Positions 7,919-13,333 of a stretch of 15,632 nt of DNA are shown piece after piece. The notes under the pieces are model-generated. The model made no database searches, had not been told where the DNA came from, and saw only the letters and a list, made by a program, of their open reading frames with translations. Source of the stretch: an uncultured Holophagaceae bacterium. GTDB lineage: Bacteria > Acidobacteriota > Holophagae > Holophagales > Holophagaceae. The position numbers and the translations under genes were made by a program. The stretch is taken from assembly GCA_903927605.1 (NCBI GenBank), contig CAIYNT010000095.1, positions 1 through 15,632 of the forward strand. The letters run 5' to 3'. Within the stretch, counting starts at the first letter, position 1, and each line of letters opens with the position of its first letter.

Positions 7919-8323
7919 TCAGACTGGAGGCGTGTTGGGGTTTTCGGCGGCCCAGGCGTCATCGGCAGCGTTGCGGGTGAGGCGGTTGATCACCGATATG
8001 GTCACGACGCAAAGCGCCACGCTCCCCACCGCAGCCAGCAGGGCGATCCGGCCTCCCCGCAGCGCGACCAGGGTGTTCTGGGTGGCAGCCATGGCCACCA
8101 CCACCGGGATGTACATCGCGCCCCAGTAGTGCACCCCACTCAGGGTGGCCGGTGCCAGCATCTCCCTTCTGCCGAGGATCAGCCGCGCGAGGATCAGCAG
8201 CAGCATGGCGATGCCGACCCCGCCCACATTGGCCTTGACCCCGATCAGCTGCCCAAGGATGTCACCAAGGGTCACCCCGAGCAGGAAACATACGGCCAGC
8301 AGCGCTGTGCCCATGATCACCAT
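7919..8323 (-). CDS. madL: Malonate transporter subunit MadL
   Basis: This 134-residue membrane protein is the small half of the MadLM malonate carrier. It shows four likely membrane segments: near residues 4-22, 36-55, 66-84 and 92-113. MadL-like blocks are LLGVTLGDILGQLIGVKANV and GGVGIAMLLLI, followed by HYWGAMYIPVVVAMAATQN. The frame is open upstream to 8413, but the ATG at 8323 has a near-perfect AAGGAGGGGG ribosome binding site at 8330-8339, while the ATG at 8344 would include that site in the coding region. A second ATG three codons later is also possible. It is the first gene of the nine-gene operon, and the strong ribosome binding site fits that role. Confidence 0.92.
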   Translation of the reverse strand: MVIMGTALLAVCFLLGVTLGDILGQLIGVKANVGGVGIAMLLLILARLILGRREMLAPATLSGVHYWGAMYIPVVVAMAATQNTLVALRGGRIALLAAVGSVALCVVTISVINRLTRNAADDAWAAENPNTPPV

Positions 8324-8500
8324 GGTCCACCCCCTCCTTAACATCCAAAGACGTCCACTTGATGCAAAGCTTGGTTTGAGGACGATGCTGCGGGCAGAGG
8401 CAGGGTCGATCAATCAAGCCCCGGGACGGATCGTTACCTTGAGCCTAAGTTTCAACCGGCCTGGATCCCCGGCCGCCCACCCACCCTTATCGCCCTCTGC
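8324..8500 (-). promoter_or_regulatory. Control region of the mad-mdc operon with candidate LysR operator
   Basis: This 177-bp gap between mdcR and madL holds no gene. On the minus strand TTGA (8452-8455) and TCAA (8439-8442) form a 17-bp dyad with a 9-base centre. A further CTTGA near 8414-8418 repeats the half-site, which then pairs with TCAAG at 8438-8442. Such spaced dyads are common at LysR-type operators, and the nearby MdcR is the natural binder, but the classic T-N11-A spacing is not exact. I cannot place -35 and -10 boxes with confidence. A short GC-rich stem (CGGCC/GGCCG near 8456-8475) could end the mdcR transcript but has no U-run. Confidence 0.35.
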
Positions 8501-9442
8501 TCAAATGGGAACGGGGACCTCAGACGACCGGCCCCAGTGCTTCCCACCACTCCGGCAGACCGCCGACAGGGCCAGGATATTGGGATCGCGCTCCCGCACA
8601 CGCAGGAAGGCCAAAGCGATCGTCTGCTGCAGGCGGTAGGGCTTCGCCAGGGGCACCAGCTGCACCCGCTCGCCCAGCACCTCGCGGACCCGCCCGGGCA
8701 GCAGGGTGTAGCCCACGCCGCCCGCCACCAGGTTCATCAGGGTGTAGATGTCCCCCACTCGGGTGACGAGGTTGGGGGCGTAACCGGCAAGTCGAAAAAT
8801 TTCGTTGAAGCTCTCGGAGGTGGCAAAGCCCTCAGACAAGGAAACGAAATGCGCCTCTGCGAATTCACGCAGGTCGATCTCTTCTCGCTGGCCCAGGGGG
8901 TCACCAGCTGGAAGCGCGAAGTAGATGTCGTCCTCGAACAAGGGGATGACTTGCAATTCATTCGCTGGTTTGGGCAGACCCATCAGGACGGCATCCACTT
9001 GTGAGGTGCGGAGCTTCTCGAGCAGGTCCGCGTTCGAGCCGAGCACCAGATCAATCTGCAGCTCGGGCCGGCGGAGCTTGATCTCCATGATCACCTGTGG
9101 GATCACGCGCGTCGTCAGCGAGTAGATGGAGCCCAGGCGGAACTGGCCCGCCGAAAACCCAGCGGCGGCGCGCGTCGCCGAGATCCCCCGCACCATCCGG
9201 TCGAGGACTTCCCGGGTCGTCTCCTCCAGCAGGAACGCGGCAGGAGTCGGTGACAGGTTCCGCCCCTCGTGCCGGAAGAGCTGGCAGCGCAACCCCTCTT
9301 CGAGTGAGTGCAGCGCCCGGTGCACACTGACCGCACTGATATCCATCATTTCGGAGGTCTTACTGAGGTTCCCTGATTTCATGAAAGCCGAAAAGATTTC
9401 CAGCTTCCGGAAGGTGATCTCATCGTCAATGCGGACCTTCAT
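8501..9442 (-). CDS. mdcR: LysR-type transcriptional regulator of malonate utilisation
   Basis: This 313-residue LysR-family regulator probably activates the mad-mdc operon when malonate or a derivative is bound. The N-terminal winged helix-turn-helix spans about residues 9-68 and begins DEITFRKLEIFSAFMKSGNL, a start typical of MdcR. The effector domain occupies about 92-300 and contains the usual LRTSQVDAVLMG and VAGGVGYTLLPGRV patterns. The ATG at 9442 gives the full DNA-binding domain; only a weak GGGG precedes it. Unlike many LysR genes it is not divergent from its target but lies upstream on the same strand, 177 bp before madL. It follows the methyltransferase gene by 24 bp, so the two are probably cotranscribed. 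The target is inferred from context and the MdcR-like N-terminus. Confidence 0.88.
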   Translation of the reverse strand: MKVRIDDEITFRKLEIFSAFMKSGNLSKTSEMMDISAVSVHRALHSLEEGLRCQLFRHEGRNLSPTPAAFLLEETTREVLDRMVRGISATRAAAGFSAGQFRLGSIYSLTTRVIPQVIMEIKLRRPELQIDLVLGSNADLLEKLRTSQVDAVLMGLPKPANELQVIPLFEDDIYFALPAGDPLGQREEIDLREFAEAHFVSLSEGFATSESFNEIFRLAGYAPNLVTRVGDIYTLMNLVAGGVGYTLLPGRVREVLGERVQLVPLAKPYRLQQTIALAFLRVRERDPNILALSAVCRSGGKHWGRSSEVPVPI

Positions 9443-9466
9443 GCCTGACCCCAGAATGGTGAGGGA

Positions 9467-10165
9467 CTACGACTTGACGGCGAGGAGGCACGCATAGTTG
9501 TGCGCGGTGGTGGGCGCCTCGAGCTCCTTCTCCCAAAACCCCAGGCAGCGGCCTTCGGCAAACCCCGCCGCAGCAAGCAGCTCGAGGTGTCGCGCCACGG
9601 GGAACCGCCCGTTCTCGTAGTCGTGGGTGGTGTCTTCCGGCTTCACGAAGTCGCCATTCACCAGAATGCCACCCGCTTCCAGGAGACGGTGGCAGGCTGC
9701 ATAAACCCTGGCGGTCCGCTCCTCGGCCCCGAGGTCATGGAGCGCCCAGGTGGACACGATGGCGCCGACCGGGCGGTGGACACGGTTCGTCCAGTCATCC
9801 TGGAGGAGGTCCCCGACCGTCAGCGTGACTCTCTGCCGGAATGGCTGGAGCCGTTCCGCAGCCAGATCGAGCATCGGCTGGCTGAAGTCCAGGCCCTCGT
9901 AATGAAGATCTGTCCGATCGCGCAAGAGGCGCTCGGCGAAGTAGGCGGGGCCGGTGCCCAGCTCCAGCACCCGGGGTGCCGGCAGCTGCTGCCCAAGGGC
10001 ATGCAACACCGTGGCGAACAATTCCTCGCGGGGCGGCGAGGGGGTGAACCGGTGTGCCCAATCCCGGGCGTAGGCAGCATCGTGGAATTCATGCAGCACG
10101 CCCACGTACCGCCGATTCGGGTCCACACCAGGAGTTTCGGGAATCGGCAAAGGCTTTGGGTCCAT
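9467..10165 (-). CDS. Class I SAM-dependent methyltransferase
   Basis: This 232-residue protein has the Rossmann-type methyltransferase core. Motif I is VLELGTGPAYFAERLL (residues 66-81), the acidic residue at the end of beta 2 is Asp93 in YEGLDFSQPML, and VGDLLQDDW (117-125) and STWALHDLG (138-146) fit motifs II and III/IV. This is the pattern of small-molecule methyltransferases (Methyltransf_11/25 type). The substrate cannot be read from the sequence. The frame is open to 10354, but the extension is Arg/Pro-rich. The ATG at 10165 has GAGG six bases upstream and gives a normal length; an ATG at 10186 is an alternative. Its stop lies 24 bp before mdcR, suggesting cotranscription. A role in malonate metabolism is possible but not shown. 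Confidence 0.82.
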   Translation of the reverse strand: MDPKPLPIPETPGVDPNRRYVGVLHEFHDAAYARDWAHRFTPSPPREELFATVLHALGQQLPAPRVLELGTGPAYFAERLLRDRTDLHYEGLDFSQPMLDLAAERLQPFRQRVTLTVGDLLQDDWTNRVHRPVGAIVSTWALHDLGAEERTARVYAACHRLLEAGGILVNGDFVKPEDTTHDYENGRFPVARHLELLAAAGFAEGRCLGFWEKELEAPTTAHNYACLLAVKS

Positions 10166-10365
10166 GGCTGCCTCGGAGCCAATCATAGGCGGCCCAGCTT
10201 GCAGGCGTGGAAGGCAATGTTTCATCCGCAGCGGCCGTCGGCCCCTCGGTCCATGGTCCAGCTGGGACCACACCAGCGGGGTACCCCACTTTGAAACCAG
10301 GCCCCCGCGCAACCGTGACAGACTAGGCGGACCGAACCCCTTCCCCAGCATCAACTGAGGTGACC
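10166..10365. other. Divergent intergenic region between methyltransferase and PAP2 genes
   Basis: These 200 bp separate two divergent genes and should contain a promoter for each. On the minus strand TATGAT (10182-10187) resembles a -10 box but has no good -35 box at the right distance and would leave a very short leader. On the plus strand TTGAAA at 10291-10296 resembles a -35 box without a clear -10 partner. I see no gene, repeat or strong hairpin here. Confidence 0.4.
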
Positions 10366-11256
10366 GTGGCTCCTCCCATCGCTCGATGCATGTGCGCGCT
10401 GCTGGTGGCCAGCCAGTTGCCGGCGCAGGACCCGCGCCTGGATGACCTGCGGCCGGGTCAGATCCTCAGCCTCGCCTTCAGGACCATCCCCGACGATTTC
10501 ACCACCATGGCGACGGCACCCTTCAACCATCCGCAGGAATCCGCCCTCATCGCCGGGGGCCTGCTGGTGCTGGTGGCCGCCGACGTGCCCCTCACCAAGG
10601 CCTGGCAGCAGCACGTGGAACCGCAGGTGAACTATAAGATCGACGGGCTCTGGAAGTCCTTTGCCGGCATCTCCTTCGGGGCCGACACCTGGCTGGTGGC
10701 CAGCCTGCCGGCCTGGTACCTGGGTTCCCTGACCTTCGACAGCTCCCGGGGTCAGACCGCCGCCGTGCTGGGTGTGAAGGCCGCGGCCTATACCTATCTG
10801 ATCGACCATGTGGTCCTGAAGACCGTCTTCGCGCGGGAGCGTCCCCTGAACGATCTGGCCAGCGGCGCGTCGGACCCAGGCCACACGGACAATCCCTGGA
10901 GCTGGGGACATTTCCACCAACCCTACTTCGGCGAGCGCCCCTACGAACCCACCGCCTTCCCCTCCTCCCATTTCGCGATCTACTTTGCCGTGGCCAGAGT
11001 TTTCCATGAGGTGTACGGCAACCCGTGGGTACCTTACGGTCTGGCCGCGATCGGCCTCGGCTCCCAGATCCGGGGCCACATGCACTGGGTGTCCGACATG
11101 ACTGCCGGCACCCTGCTGGGCCTGGGCATTGGCCACACCGTCGTACAGAATTTCCTCGGCGCCGCGCCCCCGAAGGTGGGCAAGGTGGCCTATTCCATCC
11201 AGCCCTGGACCGACCTCCAAGGCCAGGCCGGCCTCGCCCTTACACTGGCGTGGTAG
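10366..11256 (+). CDS. Secreted PAP2-family phosphatase-like protein
   Basis: This 296-residue protein belongs to the PAP2 (type 2 phosphatidic acid phosphatase) superfamily. The N-terminus has an Arg and a hydrophobic stretch ending QLPAQ, a likely cleaved signal peptide of about 21 residues, so it acts outside the cytoplasm. Motif 1, KTVFARERP, is at about 152-160 and fits Kx6RP. Motif 2, FPSSHFA, is near 198-204. Motif 3 reads [13 protein letters not shown], keeping His240 and Asp244 but with Gln where SRx5Hx3D has Arg. The last 15 residues alternate hydrophobic and polar residues and end in Trp, a beta-strand pattern. The GTG at 10366 has GAGG five bases upstream; a GTG at 10360 is less likely. 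fcl begins 10 bp downstream, so the two are probably cotranscribed. Substrate unknown; lipid or polyprenyl phosphates are usual for the family. Confidence 0.82.
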   Translation: MAPPIARCMCALLVASQLPAQDPRLDDLRPGQILSLAFRTIPDDFTTMATAPFNHPQESALIAGGLLVLVAADVPLTKAWQQHVEPQVNYKIDGLWKSFAGISFGADTWLVASLPAWYLGSLTFDSSRGQTAAVLGVKAAAYTYLIDHVVLKTVFARERPLNDLASGASDPGHTDNPWSWGHFHQPYFGERPYEPTAFPSSHFAIYFAVARVFHEVYGNPWVPYGLAAIGLGSQIRGHMHWVSDMTAGTLLGLGIGHTVVQNFLGAAPPKVGKVAYSIQPWTDLQGQAGLALTLAW

Positions 11257-11266
11257 AGGTAAGCGC

Positions 11267-12208
11267 ATGGACCAGGACAGTCGCATTTACGTGGCGGGCC
11301 ACAACGGCCTGGTGGGCAGCGCCCTCGTGCGCCGACTGCAGGCCGCGGGCTTCACCAACCTCATCGTGCGCGGCCACGGCGAGTGCGACCTGGAGAACCA
11401 AGGCGCCGTGTTCAAGCTGTTCCTCGAGGAGAAGCCCGAGTACGTCTTCCTGGCCGCCGCCAAGGTGGGCGGCATCCTGGCCAACGCCACCTACCCCGTG
11501 GACTTCATCCGCTCGAACCTCATGGTGCAGAACAACGTCATCGACGCCAGCCACTTCTCCGGCGTCAAGAAGCTGCTCTTCCTCGGCAGCTCCTGCATCT
11601 ACCCCAAGCTGGCGCCCCAGCCCATCAAGGAGGAGTACCTCCTGACCGGCGACCTGGAACCCACCAACGAGTGGTACGCCATCGCCAAGATCGCCGGCAT
11701 CAAGCTGTGCCAGGCCTACCGCGCCCAGCACGGCCTGAACGCCATTGCGCTCATGCCCACCAACCTCTACGGGCCCGGCGACAACTTCGACCTGAACTCA
11801 TCCCACGTGCTGCCCGCCTTGCTCCGCAAGTTCCACGAGGCGAAGCTGAGCGGCGCCACAGAAGTGGTCATGTGGGGCACCGGCACGCCCCGGCGCGAGT
11901 TCCTGCATGTGGATGATCTGGCCGATGCCTGCCTCTATCTGATGCAGCACTACGACGCCCCCGAGATCGTGAACGTGGGTACCGGCGAGGACCTCACCAT
12001 CCGCGAGCTGGCAGAGCTGGTGAAGACCACCGTCGGTTTCACCGGCCGCATCATCCAGGACACCACCAAGCCCGACGGCACCCCGCGCAAGCTGCTGGAT
12101 GTCTCCCGTCTCCACGGCCTCGGCTGGCGGCACCGCATCGCCCTGGCCGAGGGCATCCGCACCACCTACCAGTGGTTCCTCGACAACCAGGCCGTGCTGC
12201 GGACCTGA
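11267..12208 (+). CDS. fcl: GDP-L-fucose synthase
   Basis: This 313-residue short-chain dehydrogenase (also called wcaG) epimerises and reduces GDP-4-keto-6-deoxy-D-mannose with NADPH to GDP-L-fucose, a precursor for surface polysaccharides. Residues 11-17 (GHNGLVG) are the nucleotide-binding loop. Ser108 and Cys110 in GSSCIYP (107-113), Tyr137 and Lys141 in NEWYAIAK, and His180 in [11 protein letters not shown] match the catalytic residues of the family. AAAKVGGI (63-70) and [14 protein letters not shown] (163-176) are also typical. Length is near the E. coli enzyme (321). The ATG at 11267 has GAGGT upstream; the open frame back to 11129 overlaps the PAP2 gene and is not used. The partner GDP-mannose 4,6-dehydratase (gmd) is not in the window. 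Confidence 0.95.
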   Translation: MDQDSRIYVAGHNGLVGSALVRRLQAAGFTNLIVRGHGECDLENQGAVFKLFLEEKPEYVFLAAAKVGGILANATYPVDFIRSNLMVQNNVIDASHFSGVKKLLFLGSSCIYPKLAPQPIKEEYLLTGDLEPTNEWYAIAKIAGIKLCQAYRAQHGLNAIALMPTNLYGPGDNFDLNSSHVLPALLRKFHEAKLSGATEVVMWGTGTPRREFLHVDDLADACLYLMQHYDAPEIVNVGTGEDLTIRELAELVKTTVGFTGRIIQDTTKPDGTPRKLLDVSRLHGLGWRHRIALAEGIRTTYQWFLDNQAVLRT

Positions 12209-12233
12209 GCACGGCAGGAAGACTGCACCGTGC
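12209..12233. terminator. Hairpin between convergent fcl and galE
   Basis: Directly after the fcl stop, GCACG plus GCAG (12209-12217) pair with CTGC (12223-12226) and CGTGC (12229-12233) around a 5-base loop, with a 2-base bulge. It can form on either strand, which suits a shared terminator for two convergent genes with only a 40-bp gap. No U-run follows on either side, so efficient intrinsic termination is doubtful. Confidence 0.35.
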
Positions 12234-12248
12234 CGGCGCGGACCCTGC

Positions 12249-13280
12249 TCAACTCAAACCCGAGTTCGACCTCTGCCACGCCCACCCGTCCCGGCACATG
12301 GTCTCCAGCCCGAAGCGGGCCTTCCAGCCCAGCATGGCCTCGGCGCGGCTCGGGTCCGAATAGCAACAGGCGATGTCACCGGGACGGCGCGCCGTCAGGG
12401 TATAGGGCAGCGGCCGCCCCACCACCGCCGACAGGGCCTTCACCATGTCCAGTACCGAGTAGCCCTGCCCTGTGCCCAGGTTGACGGGCACGGCTCCATC
12501 CAGACCTGGCAGAGCCGCCAGGGCCGCCGTGTGCCCCCGGGCCAGGTCCATGACATGGATGTAGTCGCGCACCCCCGTGCCATCCGGCGTGGGGTAGTCG
12601 GAGCCGAACACGCTCAGGCATTCGCGCTGGCCCGCCGCCACCTGCAGCAGGTAGGGCATCAGGTTGTTGGGGACGCCCTGGGGCTCCTCGCCGATGAGGC
12701 CCGAAGGATGCGCCCCCACGGGGTTGAAGTAGCGCAGCAGGGCGATGTGCCAGCCCCTCTCGCTGGCGGCCAGGTCCCGGCAGATGTCCTCGACCATGAT
12801 CTTCGTGCGGCCATAGGCGTTGGTGGTCCCCAGGGGGAAATCCTCTCGGATGGGCACCGCGTGGGGGTCGCCATACACCGTAGCGGAACTGGAGAACACC
12901 AGGTTCCGGCAGCCCGCTGCCTGCATCACCTCCAGCAGCTGCAGGCTCCCCGCCACGTTGTTCTGGTAGTAGCTGAGGGGTACTTCCGTGGATTCGCCCA
13001 CTGCCTTCAGCCCGGCGAAGTGGATCACCGCGCCGATGGTGTGGTCGGCAAAGACGCGCTCCAGCAGCGCCCGGTCCCGCACGTCGCCCGTGATGCAGGG
13101 GATGGCCTGGCCCGTGATGCGCGCCAGCCGGTCCAGCACCTCGGGTTTTGCGTTGCTGAAGTTGTCGAGGATGAGCACCGGATGCCCCGCGGCCACCAGC
13201 TCCACCACCGTGTGGCTGCCGATGAACCCGGCCCCGCCGGTGACGAGGATGGTGGGGCCACTGGTTTTTGGTGCTGGCAT
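12249..13280 (-). CDS. galE: UDP-glucose 4-epimerase
   Basis: This 343-residue extended short-chain dehydrogenase interconverts UDP-glucose and UDP-galactose with tightly bound NAD. The NAD loop is TGGAGFIGSH (14-23). HFAGLKAVGES (87-97), SSSATVYG (130-137), catalytic Tyr156 and Lys160 in NAYGRTK, RYFNPVGAHPSG (183-194) and PNNLMP (204-209) are all classic GalE blocks. Length matches E. coli GalE (338). The ATG at 13280 has an AGGA ribosome binding site; an in-frame TTG two codons upstream is less likely. It follows the SLBB export gene by 53 bp on the same strand, so both may be cotranscribed. The context suggests supply of UDP-galactose (possibly UDP-GalNAc) for a polysaccharide rather than galactose catabolism. 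Confidence 0.96.
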   Translation of the reverse strand: MPAPKTSGPTILVTGGAGFIGSHTVVELVAAGHPVLILDNFSNAKPEVLDRLARITGQAIPCITGDVRDRALLERVFADHTIGAVIHFAGLKAVGESTEVPLSYYQNNVAGSLQLLEVMQAAGCRNLVFSSSATVYGDPHAVPIREDFPLGTTNAYGRTKIMVEDICRDLAASERGWHIALLRYFNPVGAHPSGLIGEEPQGVPNNLMPYLLQVAAGQRECLSVFGSDYPTPDGTGVRDYIHVMDLARGHTAALAALPGLDGAVPVNLGTGQGYSVLDMVKALSAVVGRPLPYTLTARRPGDIACCYSDPSRAEAMLGWKARFGLETMCRDGWAWQRSNSGLS

Positions 13281-13298
13281 GGGCAAGTCCTGCTGACA

Positions 13299-13316
13299 GC
13301 CCGGAGCGCTCCAGGC
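13299..13316 (-). other. Short hairpin between SLBB gene and galE
   Basis: In the 53-bp gap before galE the minus-strand transcript can form a 7-bp stem (GCCTGGA with TCCGGGC, including one wobble pair) around a GCGC loop. No U-run follows, so it could be an mRNA processing or pausing element rather than a terminator. Weak evidence only. Confidence 0.25.
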
Positions 13317-13333
13317 AAAGGGAAAACCGCGGT

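Noticed and set aside
8456..8475. CGGCC/GGCCG stem as terminator of mdcR
   Set aside because: The stem is only five pairs, has no U-run, and lies next to the candidate operator, so a terminator call is not justified.
10166..10354. N-terminal extension of the methyltransferase frame up to 10354
   Set aside because: The extension is Arg/Pro/Gly-rich, has no homology to methyltransferases, and the ATG at 10165 has a better ribosome binding site.
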